Source of the DNA: Candidatus Bipolaricaulota bacterium
GTDB lineage: Bacteria > Bipolaricaulota > Bipolaricaulia > UBA7950 > UBA9294
Direction of reading: 5' to 3'
Assembly: GCA_021129875.1 (NCBI GenBank)
Contig: JAJOKK010000217.1
Span: 2,464 to 8,108 of the forward strand
DNA: 5,645 bases
A program made the translations under genes and the position numbers. Below are positions 1-5,637 of the stretch, piece after piece (positions within the stretch are counted from its first letter, which is position 1; the number at the start of each line of letters is the position of its first letter). The notes below the pieces were generated by a model. The model ran no database searches, was not told the origin of the DNA, and saw nothing but the letters and a program-made list of their open reading frames with translations.

Positions 1-333
1 GTCCGACCCGGCCGGAACGTCCGGCCCGGCCCTCGCTGCTGCTGCCTGTTCTGCGACTTCCTGTGCGGAGAGGTCGCGGCTCGCCATTGCTGCGCCGACC
101 CATACGGCAGCTCCGCCGGGAAGGCCGCCGGTCTCTTTTATCCGCTCGACGAGCAGATTCGGGTAAGGGACACCGTCCTCATCGACCCCGTCTACCCCCA
201 GCAGGCGAACCACGGTTCGCTCCACCGCAACGGTGGTGTATTGCTCTATCTCCGCTTGAACGCGATCGGCGATCCCTTCTGCAAGAGTTCGCGCCCGGTC
301 GATCGTCTTCTGATCGAGGTTCAGTTTACCCAT
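1..333 (-). CDS. kamD: Lysine 5,6-aminomutase alpha subunit KamD, N-terminal part (gene runs off the left edge)
   Basis: This is the first 111 codons of the large subunit of the adenosylcobalamin- and PLP-dependent D-lysine/L-beta-lysine 5,6-aminomutase, which moves the terminal amino group of beta-lysine to give 3,5-diaminohexanoate. It acts in the cytoplasm with the B12-binding KamE subunit, which is not in the window. I translated it by hand. It starts MGKLNLDQKTID and contains RTVVRLLGVDGVDEDGVPYP (residues 39-58) and NLLVERIKETGGL (59-71), which match the conserved N-terminal region of clostridial KamD (ERAVCRLLGIDGVDTDEVP). The PLP-barrel core lies beyond the edge, so catalytic residues cannot be checked. 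The ATG at 333-331 has an AGGAG at 345-341 with 7-nt spacing. The gene overlaps the end of kamB by 13 nt, so coupled translation is likely. The family is clear from the N-terminus alone; intactness is unknown. Confidence 0.9.
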   Translation of the reverse strand, partial: MGKLNLDQKTIDRARTLAEGIADRVQAEIEQYTTVAVERTVVRLLGVDGVDEDGVPYPNLLVERIKETGGLPGGAAVWVGAAMASRDLSAQEVAEQAAAARAGPDVPAGSD

Positions 334-1436
334 TCTCTGTCTCCTATCAGCGCCTCGTGCAGCGCCTGTCCGTTCTTAAGGTTGTATACAGGTACGGGTG
401 AGATCTGTTCTATCTCCGCGGCGAACCTGTCTGGAGGGAATCCCTGTCCCCACGGCGACCATGGATTGATCGTAACCGCGAGCAATCTCGCTCTGTGCAA
501 TGTTTGCAATGAGCCGCCGGCCCGTCTGAGCCGCCGGGTCATTATCCGGCCGATAAATATGTGGGTCAGATCAGGGATGATAATCCGTACCGCGTTTACC
601 TTCTGCAAGAGCGCATCCACTAGTGAGTCGGTCACCGCTCCGCATGTTATGAGCGTAGTCGCCTGCTTTTCCCGCATTTGTTTTGCGATATCATGGCCGC
701 GGTTCAGCATGGTCGGGAGCGTGAGTAGGGAAAGAGCGCCACTCTCCCCCAGAAAGGCCGACCCTCCTTGTGCCAGCACCTCTTCCGCAATCGGCCGAAT
801 CTCCGCCGGCGGCGAGGCCAGCTCCAGTAAGTCGATGAAGTGCGCTGTCCGCTCGACGACTGTCTCCAGGTTGTTAGAGAGGGCGGCGCCGGTGGCGAGG
901 ATCGTCGACTGCGCAATGCTGGGTGCGCACGAGAAGATCCTTCCGGCGGCACCGTCGATCAACGCCAGGTGCGCTCCGTGTTCGTGCAGGGAGCGGATAC
1001 AAGCGATACCCGCGCTTTGCGTGCCGGCCCCGGCCACTTCCACATCGCCGTCGACCATCGCCTTGCAAAGGAGAAGATTGCCCATTGCAGTGCCGATCTC
1101 AAGATTCTGGAGCACCCGATGCGTGCAGCAACGTTCGCGCGTCTGCGTTGCAGTGACGAAGAGCGTCCCTGCCGGCACCCAGATGGATGGTTTGTTCAGC
1201 CCGGTCACTTCGTCGACTGCCTCGCCGTCGCGGCCCGCCGAGGTTACCCCCAGGACGGTCCGTTTCGCGACAGCCGTCTGAACCACCGCGTTGAGTGTCG
1301 TCGTCTTGCCGGCGTTCTTGGCCATCCCAACGATCGCGACCGAAGCAGGTAAAGATTGCAAAGATGGGGCATTGAGCGATCGACAAGGCACTCGCATCTG
1401 TGATTTTTCAGCCCTTTGAGGGGATCTGTCTTCCAT
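321..1436 (-). CDS. kamB: KamB-like P-loop ATPase, probable reactivation factor of lysine 5,6-aminomutase
   Basis: This 371-residue protein is most likely KamB, the nucleotide-binding protein encoded next to lysine 5,6-aminomutase and thought to help ATP-dependent reactivation of that B12 enzyme. A glycine-rich phosphate-binding loop, GMAKNAGKTTTLN, sits at residues 37-49 with Lys44 and Thr45. A hydrophobic strand ending in Asp (LALIDGAAGR, 157-166) is a plausible Walker B. SAGRDGEAVDEV (66-77) looks like a switch-type loop. No signal peptide or membrane segment is evident, so it is probably cytoplasmic. The ATG at 1436-1434 is preceded by AGGAG at 1449-1445 (8-nt spacing). A second in-frame Met at residue 14 would shorten the N-terminal extension before the P-loop but has no good ribosome site. 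The neighbours, kamA upstream and kamD overlapping downstream, support the call more than any catalytic motif does. The exact biochemical role is inferred, and a generic SIMIBI-class GTPase/ATPase is the alternative. Confidence 0.78.
   Translation of the reverse strand: MEDRSPQRAEKSQMRVPCRSLNAPSLQSLPASVAIVGMAKNAGKTTTLNAVVQTAVAKRTVLGVTSAGRDGEAVDEVTGLNKPSIWVPAGTLFVTATQTRERCCTHRVLQNLEIGTAMGNLLLCKAMVDGDVEVAGAGTQSAGIACIRSLHEHGAHLALIDGAAGRIFSCAPSIAQSTILATGAALSNNLETVVERTAHFIDLLELASPPAEIRPIAEEVLAQGGSAFLGESGALSLLTLPTMLNRGHDIAKQMREKQATTLITCGAVTDSLVDALLQKVNAVRIIIPDLTHIFIGRIMTRRLRRAGGSLQTLHRARLLAVTINPWSPWGQGFPPDRFAAEIEQISPVPVYNLKNGQALHEALIGDREWVN
341..345 (-). promoter_or_regulatory. Ribosome binding site of kamD inside kamB
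   Basis: AGGAG lies 7 nt upstream of the kamD ATG and within the last codons of kamB. The kamB stop (323-321) is downstream of the kamD start (333-331), so ribosomes finishing kamB pass over this site. This supports translational coupling and fixes the kamD start. Confidence 0.7.
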
Positions 1437-1444
1437 TCTTCAAT

Positions 1445-1449
1445 CTCCT
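1445..1449 (-). promoter_or_regulatory. Ribosome binding site deciding the kamB start
   Basis: AGGAG lies 8 nt upstream of the ATG at 1436. It favours this start over the internal Met codon at 1397-1395, which has no comparably placed purine-rich site. The site lies just outside the inserted element at 1464-1706, so kamB keeps its own ribosome binding site. Confidence 0.65.
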
Positions 1450-1455
1450 GCTTGT

Positions 1456-1463
1456 TAAGATAT
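1456..1463. repeat. Possible target-site duplication, left copy
   Basis: TAAGATAT directly abuts the outer end of the left inverted-repeat arm and matches 7 of 8 bases of TAAGACAT, which abuts the right arm. An 8-bp duplication is typical for several insertion sequence families. The single mismatch fits an old insertion or chance. Confidence 0.5.
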
Positions 1464-1706
1464 GGCTCTATATACTGTTAGCTGTTGTCGATGATGGCAT
1501 TGGGTCAATGCTTTCACCGCCGAGGTCGCCGAGGAAACAACATCGTGATCTTTGGTTTTGTACCCCGGCGAACTCTCCGCGGTCTTTGCGGTAAAGTGAT
1601 CGCTGGTTAGACAAGGCATCCAACGAGCAGACTCCTTAAACTTGGTTCCTAACTGCGGTAGGAGGCTGTCGACCCATACCCGCCAACAGCTAACGCAAAT
1701 AGAGCC
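1464..1706. mobile_element. MITE-like non-autonomous element with terminal inverted repeats, between kamA and kamB
   Basis: The 291-bp gap between kamA and kamB is largely filled by a 243-bp segment bounded by imperfect inverted repeats, 1464-1490 and 1681-1706. The arms share GGCTCTAT at the outer end (1464-1471 against the complement of 1699-1706) and an 11-bp perfect core, GTTAGCTGTTG (1477-1487 against the complement of 1684-1694). By hand alignment about 22 of 27 positions match. Just outside lie TAAGATAT (1456-1463) and TAAGACAT (1707-1714), an 8-bp direct repeat with one mismatch, as expected for a target-site duplication. No transposase fits inside. An 87-codon minus-strand frame spans it (1455-1718) but resembles no protein I know. 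In the operon mRNA the arms could pair into a long stem. Mobility is inferred from architecture only; a fixed RNA structure between genes is the alternative. Confidence 0.6.
1511..1596. repeat. Imperfect intergenic palindrome inside the element
   Basis: The left arm CTTTCACCGCCGAGG begins at 1511 and is mirrored by the right arm, CTCCGCGGTCTTTGCGGTAAAG, ending at 1596. The complement of the right arm reads CTTTACCGCAAAGACCGCGG, so the ends match well and the middle imperfectly. This accounts for part of the interior of the MITE-like element. Its wording resembles the accgc-aaagac-gcggag type of intergenic repeat that recurs in many environmental bacterial genomes; that resemblance is from memory and not searched. 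A small perfect stem, GCATTG/CAATGC with a 3-nt loop, adjoins it at 1497-1511. Confidence 0.45.
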
Positions 1707-1714
1707 TAAGACAT
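1707..1714. repeat. Possible target-site duplication, right copy
   Basis: TAAGACAT abuts the right inverted-repeat arm, 13 bp beyond the kamA stop codon. It pairs with TAAGATAT at the left end. Removing the element and one copy would leave about 40 bp between kamA and kamB, a normal operon spacing. Confidence 0.5.
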
Positions 1715-1727
1715 TCAATAGACCCGA

Positions 1728-3011
1728 TCACCCAGTCTCTCCGCCCCGCCTCTTCCGTTTCAGGTCATGCGGCTCCAAGCTGATCCTATCGCCTGAGAGG
1801 AGCGCGTAGATGCCCTCTGCTCTCTGCTGTCGCTGCTGCTGCTCCGTCGATGATACCGGATCAGGCACTGCCAGGTCTGGTGGTACCGGCTCTGGTTCGG
1901 CATAGACCGATATCACCCCCTCATAGTTTCGCACCACCACTTTCTTCTCGGTGCGCAGCAGCAGGTACTGCGGAGCGAGCGGAACCTTCCCCCCTCCTCC
2001 CGGTGCATCAAGGACGTAGGTAGGAACAGCCAACCCTGAGGTATGCCCGCGCAGCGACTCGATGATCTCCAACCCCTTGCCGACCGATGTGCGGAAATGC
2101 TCGATCCCTTGCGATAGGTCGCACTGATAGAGGTAGTACGGACGGACCCTGATCTTAAGCAGATCATGGACAAGCCGGCGCATCACCGTGGGAGAATCAT
2201 TTATTCCACGCAAGAGGACCGACTGGTTCCCCACCGGTATTCCCGCATCGGCGAGACGGGTGCAGGCGGCAGCGGAAGCAGGGGTGATCTCCTTAGGATG
2301 ATTGAACTGCACGTTCACCCAGAGCGGATGATACCGCTTAAGCATCGTGCACAGGTCGTCCGTTACCCGCTGTGGTAGGACAACCGGCGCGCGTGTTCCC
2401 AGCCGGATGATCTCCACATGATCGATCGCCCGTAGACGCGAGATGATCCGTTCGAGCCGGTCGTCGGAGACGAGGAGGGCATCCCCGCCGGAGAGCAGAA
2501 CATCGCGCACCTCTGTCGTCTTTTCGATATAGGCAATCGCACGATCGATCGCGTTCTGCGGCACCGCTGCGTCGGTCGCCCCGGCCACCCGCCGCCTGGT
2601 GCAGTGGCGGCAGTACATTGCACACTGATCGGTGATTAGGAACAGTACCCGGTCGGGATAGCGGTGTGTCAGATGGGGGACCGGCGAATCGACATCCTCA
2701 TGCAGAGGATCCCTCATATCGGAACTTGCCTGATGCAACTCAGACTGTGAAGGGATCGCCTGCCGCCTGATCGGACAGTGCGGATCGTGCGGGTCCATCA
2801 GCGACAACCAGTAGGGGGTGATAGCCATCCGAAATTTTGTCAGCGTCGCTTCCACCCCGGCGACCTCATCCGCAGTCAGATCGAGTGCCCGCTTCAACTC
2901 GTCGAGCTTGGTTATCTTGTTGCGCAGCTGCCAGTGCCAGTCGTCCCATTTTTCGGGCTCGCTCGCTCCTTGCAGCGCACCCTCCGCAATATCCTCGAAC
3001 CTGATCGTCAT
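1728..3011 (-). CDS. kamA: Lysine 2,3-aminomutase (radical SAM, PLP)
   Basis: KamA converts L-lysine to L-beta-lysine, the first step of lysine fermentation, using a [4Fe-4S] cluster, SAM and PLP in the cytoplasm. At 427 residues it is close to the roughly 416 of the clostridial enzyme. The radical SAM triad CAMYCRHC gives Cys130, Cys134 and Cys137. LLSGGDALL (172-180) is the SAM-binding GGD region. DAPGGGGK (335-342) holds Lys342, the PLP Schiff-base lysine. Asp298 (YQCDLS) and Asp335 align with the two lysine-recognising aspartates Asp293 and Asp330 of the Clostridium subterminale enzyme, all at a constant offset of 5. This favours lysine over glutamate as substrate and argues against an EpmB-type EF-P modifying enzyme. 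The C-terminus (371-427) is proline-rich then basic and has no cysteine, so the clostridial zinc site is missing. The ATG has GGGGG/AGG purines just upstream and lies 17 bp after kdd. The call is firm. Confidence 0.95.
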   Translation of the reverse strand: MTIRFEDIAEGALQGASEPEKWDDWHWQLRNKITKLDELKRALDLTADEVAGVEATLTKFRMAITPYWLSLMDPHDPHCPIRRQAIPSQSELHQASSDMRDPLHEDVDSPVPHLTHRYPDRVLFLITDQCAMYCRHCTRRRVAGATDAAVPQNAIDRAIAYIEKTTEVRDVLLSGGDALLVSDDRLERIISRLRAIDHVEIIRLGTRAPVVLPQRVTDDLCTMLKRYHPLWVNVQFNHPKEITPASAAACTRLADAGIPVGNQSVLLRGINDSPTVMRRLVHDLLKIRVRPYYLYQCDLSQGIEHFRTSVGKGLEIIESLRGHTSGLAVPTYVLDAPGGGGKVPLAPQYLLLRTEKKVVVRNYEGVISVYAEPEPVPPDLAVPDPVSSTEQQQRQQRAEGIYALLSGDRISLEPHDLKRKRRGGETG

Positions 3012-3028
3012 CCTACCCCCTATCCCGC

Positions 3029-4066
3029 TCAGCCGTAGAGTTCGGTGAACAGCTTGCGCAGCCGGTCGCTCTCTGCCAACGCGTGCAGGGAGATCTCGGC
3101 ATGATCTGCAGTGTAGCCGTTTCCGACCAGCATTGTCACATCCTTCCCCACCCCTTCCGCGCCGAGCGCCGCGGCGGTGAAGCTCGTCGCCATGCTGAAG
3201 AAGTAGATCATCCCGCCGTCTTTGGTCGACAAGATCGTCGCCATCTCCGTGCCGGGGATATTCACACAGTTGATCGTCAGGTCGGCTAGCATGCCGGCGG
3301 TGGCCGACTTCACCGCCTCCATCACGGCGAGCGGCTCGGTAGCATCACCCTGCAGCACGACATCGGCCCAACCGGTCTGCAATGCGCGGTTGTAGCTTGC
3401 ATCACTCCGTGCAAGGGCGATCACCCTTCCGCTCGGTCCGGCGCGGCGTCTCGCCTCGTACAGGCAGAGGAGCCCTGATTTGCCGCCCCCGCCGATGACC
3501 AGTACCGTGTCGCCCGGGCAGACCAGCTTCGCCGTCTGCGGGAGAGCACCGGCAACATCGAGCACCGCCAGGGCCAAGCCCTCCGGCAGATCAGACGGCA
3601 GCTTGGCATAGATCCCGCTCTCGAACAAGACCGCCTTCCCCTCGATCTCCACCTGGTCAACGTCAAACCTGATCTTCTTTATTTGGTCGATGACCAGCGG
3701 GGTCAGTGTCAACGAGACGAGCGTAGCGATGCGATCGTCGTGAGCAAGGTCGATCTTACCGGCAAGATCATCACCGATCTGCGCCACCGAACCGATCAAC
3801 ATCCCGCCTGAATCGGTCGTCGGATTGTGATGCTTCCCTCTCTGTTGCACGGTATCGAGGATTATCTGTGCTGTCTGTTCAGGATCGCACCCTGATTCCT
3901 GTTTTATCTGCGTAAAACTCGCTGCATCAATGTTCAGGCGGACGACATCGATGAGAATCTCATTAGAGCGGATCTCGGTTGAATTATCGATCTTCCACGC
4001 CGCTTGCGGCAAACTGCCGGCCGGCTCAATCACCCGGTGGGTTCCGTACGGACAACCTCGCTTCAT
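3029..4066 (-). CDS. kdd: L-erythro-3,5-diaminohexanoate dehydrogenase
   Basis: Kdd catalyses the NAD(P)+-dependent oxidative deamination of L-erythro-3,5-diaminohexanoate to 3-keto-5-aminohexanoate, the step after the 5,6-aminomutase. The 345-residue protein begins MKRGCPYGTHRVIEP, a signature of the family, and continues with NEILIDVVRLNIDAASFTQI (35-54), RGKHHNPTTDSGGMLIG (76-92) and LFESGIYAKLP (147-157). The nucleotide-binding fold has VLVIGGGGKSG at 188-198, the glycine-rich turn after the first beta strand. The length and motifs look complete. A GTG three codons upstream (4075) is in frame, but the ATG at 4066 is chosen because a strong GAGGTGAT lies just before it and family members start MKxGCxYGTHR. 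It is flanked by thiolase (71-bp gap) and kamA (17-bp gap), and kdd next to kamA is the order known from Fusobacterium. Whether it uses NAD or NADP cannot be read with confidence. Confidence 0.94.
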   Translation of the reverse strand: MKRGCPYGTHRVIEPAGSLPQAAWKIDNSTEIRSNEILIDVVRLNIDAASFTQIKQESGCDPEQTAQIILDTVQQRGKHHNPTTDSGGMLIGSVAQIGDDLAGKIDLAHDDRIATLVSLTLTPLVIDQIKKIRFDVDQVEIEGKAVLFESGIYAKLPSDLPEGLALAVLDVAGALPQTAKLVCPGDTVLVIGGGGKSGLLCLYEARRRAGPSGRVIALARSDASYNRALQTGWADVVLQGDATEPLAVMEAVKSATAGMLADLTINCVNIPGTEMATILSTKDGGMIYFFSMATSFTAAALGAEGVGKDVTMLVGNGYTADHAEISLHALAESDRLRKLFTELYG

Positions 4067-4070
4067 ACCT

Positions 4071-4078
4071 ATCACCTC
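4071..4078 (-). promoter_or_regulatory. Strong ribosome binding site deciding the kdd start
   Basis: GAGGTGAT, a near-ideal complement of the 16S 3' end, lies 4 nt upstream of the ATG at 4066-4064. It overlaps the alternative GTG codon at 4075-4073, which argues that the GTG is not the start. Confidence 0.75.
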
Positions 4079-4100
4079 AAATCAGTTATCGTAGTCGAAT

Positions 4101-4127
4101 CGATCGCCCCTCACCGAGAGGCGATCG
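4101..4127 (-). promoter_or_regulatory. Intercistronic hairpin between thiolase gene and kdd
   Basis: In the transcript CGATCGCCTCTC pairs with GAGGGGCGATCG across a GGT loop, giving 12 consecutive pairs with one G-U wobble. It starts 10 nt after the thiolase stop codon. No T-run follows within 20 bases, so it is not a standard intrinsic terminator. It may stabilise or mark a processing point that separates thiolase from kdd expression, or be a weak attenuator. The pairing is seen; the role is inferred. Confidence 0.6.
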
Positions 4128-4137
4128 CACACAGACT

Positions 4138-5316
4138 CTACAGGCCGTCGCAACGCTCCACTATCGTCGCCACCCCCTGCCCGCCGCCGACGCAGAGTGC
4201 GGCCAGACCAAGACTGATATCTCGATCCTTCATCGCGTGGAGGAGAGTGACAAGGATCCTCGTGCCGGAAGCGCCGATCGGATGGCCGAGCGCAATCGCT
4301 CCCCCGTTCGGGTTCAGCAGCGCCTCGTCTATGGACAGTTCCTTTATCACCGCCAGTGATTGCGCGGCGAACGCTTCATTGTTCTCGATAAGATCGATAT
4401 CGGACAGTTTTAGGTTCGCCTGCGCCAGCGCCCTCTTTATCGCTGTAACCGGGGCTATCCCCATGAACTGCGGATCGACTCCACTGGCAGCGAACGATCT
4501 TATCCGAGCCAGGGGGGCTATTCCCAGCTCCTTCGCCCTTTTCTTCGATGAGAGCAACAGTGCTGCGGCGCCGTCGTTGATCCCGGAAGCGTTCCCCGCG
4601 GTCACTGTACCGTCGGCCTTGAAGACCGTCGGCAGCTGCGCCAGCTTATCGAGCGAAGTGTCCGGCCGCGGGCGCTCATCAACGGCGAACAGGCCATCCT
4701 TCGTCTCCACCCCCACTATCTCGTCGATGAACCGCCCCTGTGCAACCGCTTGTACGGCCTTACGGTGGCTGTCCAGGGCAAAACGGTCCTGTGCCTCGCG
4801 GGAGATCCCGTATTTTTCTGCCAGGTTCTCGGCGGTGATGGCAATATGGTAGTCGTTGAACGCGTCCCACAGCCCGTCGTGCACGGTCAGATCGACGAAC
4901 TTCTGATCACCGAGCCGACACCCCCAGCGCGCGCGCTGCACAGCGTACGGGCCCTGACTCATGTTCTCCATCCCCCCAGCGAGCATCACCTCGGCCCGAC
5001 CGGCGGCGATCACTGTTGCGGCAAGGTTCACTGCTGTCAGCCCGGAAGCACAGACCCGGTTGAAGGTGAGCGCCGGCGTCTCCACCGGCAGACCGGCGCG
5101 GAGCGCAGCCTGGCGGGCTGTGCACTGCCCGAGTCCGGCTTGGATCACGTTCCCCATATAGACTTCATCAACCTGTGCAGGCTCAACCCCGGCGCGCTGC
5201 AAGGTTTCCCTGAGGACTGCCGCCCCCAGGTCTACTGCCGCGACCCGGCAAAGCGATTTTCCGAACTCACCGATCGCCGTACGTACAGCGGCGAGGACCA
5301 CTACATCCTGGTGCAT
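4138..5316 (-). CDS. atoB: Acetyl-CoA C-acetyltransferase (acetoacetyl-CoA thiolase)
   Basis: This is a degradative/biosynthetic thiolase that interconverts acetoacetyl-CoA plus CoA and two acetyl-CoA in the cytoplasm. The 392-residue length is standard. Catalytic elements are in the usual places: Cys89 in NRVCASG (nucleophile), NEAFA at 313-317, GHPIGASG with His345 at 344-351, and CVGGGQG with Cys375 at 375-381. GMENMS (115-120) and GNASGINDGAAA (241-252) are also typical. The ATG at 5316 has AGGAG at 5331-5327, a slightly long 10-nt spacing. It is the first gene of the visible cluster. In lysine fermentation the acetoacetate released by the Kce reaction is activated to acetoacetyl-CoA and cleaved by such an enzyme, which explains its presence. 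thlA would be an equally good symbol. A broader 3-ketoacyl-CoA thiolase specificity cannot be excluded by sequence alone. Confidence 0.93.
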   Translation of the reverse strand: MHQDVVVLAAVRTAIGEFGKSLCRVAAVDLGAAVLRETLQRAGVEPAQVDEVYMGNVIQAGLGQCTARQAALRAGLPVETPALTFNRVCASGLTAVNLAATVIAAGRAEVMLAGGMENMSQGPYAVQRARWGCRLGDQKFVDLTVHDGLWDAFNDYHIAITAENLAEKYGISREAQDRFALDSHRKAVQAVAQGRFIDEIVGVETKDGLFAVDERPRPDTSLDKLAQLPTVFKADGTVTAGNASGINDGAAALLLSSKKRAKELGIAPLARIRSFAASGVDPQFMGIAPVTAIKRALAQANLKLSDIDLIENNEAFAAQSLAVIKELSIDEALLNPNGGAIALGHPIGASGTRILVTLLHAMKDRDISLGLAALCVGGGQGVATIVERCDGL

Positions 5317-5425
5317 GAAAGATCGGCTCCTTTTTTCTACTAGATACCGGCTCGTGAAGAGCTACATGTGTTCCTCTACGGAAGACGAAAAAACGCCGTA
5401 AGACCGGCTCGCGGCCGTTTTCGCA

Positions 5426-5454
5426 ATGATATGACAGAGCGAGATCCTTGTCCA
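5426..5454 (-). promoter_or_regulatory. Candidate sigma70-type promoter of the thiolase-kdd-kam operon
   Basis: On the minus strand TGGACA (5454-5449) and TATCAT (5431-5426) are separated by exactly 17 bp. Each hexamer matches the TTGACA/TATAAT consensus at 5 of 6 positions. Transcription would begin near 5419, giving a leader of about 100 nt before the thiolase ATG. No other equally good pair was seen in this leader. Activity is inferred from sequence only. Confidence 0.5.
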
Positions 5455-5543
5455 GGGGAGGCAACGTAGACTTATTCAGCCTGTAGCCGCAAACCCTTTC
5501 CACCGCTCGTCTTCAATCTCGGTTGCGAAGCAAGGCCGTCTGT

Positions 5544-5558
5544 CTGCCAGCCAGGCAG
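5544..5558. repeat. Short palindrome CTGCC-N5-GGCAG
   Basis: CTGCC (5544-5548) pairs with GGCAG (5554-5558) across AGCCA. It resembles the short CTGCC/GGCAG palindromes often scattered between genes of environmental bacteria. Only one copy is visible, so repeat-family status is unproven. Confidence 0.3.
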
Positions 5559-5591
5559 GGAGGCCCACCCCTAAGTTTAAGCATTTTACCG

Positions 5592-5637
5592 CTCGGGGGG
5601 TGTAGTAAGTCCCCAATCGGCTACTACACCCCCCGAG
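5592..5637. repeat. Perfect 16-bp inverted repeat (hairpin element) near the right edge
   Basis: CTCGGGGGGTGTAGTA (5592-5607) is perfectly complementary to TACTACACCCCCCGAG (5622-5637) with a 14-nt loop. With one bulge and one mismatch the pairing extends outward into TTTACCG on the left and CGGTGAA on the right. Neither strand has a T-run after the stem, so it is not a classical intrinsic terminator. It could be a Rho-independent-like stop for an upstream gene, a palindromic intergenic repeat or the end of a larger element cut by the window edge. Confidence 0.7.

Noticed and set aside
241..1281. Long plus-strand open frame of 346 codons opposite kamB
   Set aside because: It is antisense to a recognisable P-loop protein, has low-complexity Ser/Arg/Pro-rich composition and no known motif. 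Long antisense frames are common in GC-rich genes.
1455..1718. 87-codon minus-strand frame filling the kamA-kamB gap
   Set aside because: It coincides with the inverted-repeat element and its palindrome, has no recognisable domain, and is best explained as a chance frame through repeat DNA.
4067..4075. GTG at 4075 as the kdd start
   Set aside because: The GTG is part of the GAGGTGAT ribosome site for the ATG at 4066, and family members begin at the MKxGCxYGTHR segment.
4004..4852. Plus-strand open frame of 282 codons opposite the thiolase and kdd start
   Set aside because: It is antisense to a clear thiolase and crosses the intergenic hairpin; the translation has no protein-like features.
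5377..5400. TACGG...CCGTA pairing around a T6 run in the leader, considered as an attenuator
   Set aside because: The stem is only 5 bp and the T-run is in the loop, not after the stem.
5317..5425. Lysine riboswitch in the leader
   Set aside because: The leader is about 100 nt and shows none of the multi-helix pairing expected for an L-box; such switches normally control lysine synthesis or transport.
5267..5503. 78-codon minus-strand frame overlapping the thiolase start
   Set aside because: It overlaps the thiolase start region in another frame, covers the candidate promoter, and resembles no known protein.
5592..5637. CRISPR repeat or array start
   Set aside because: Only one copy of the sequence is present, and no regularly spaced repeats occur in the window.
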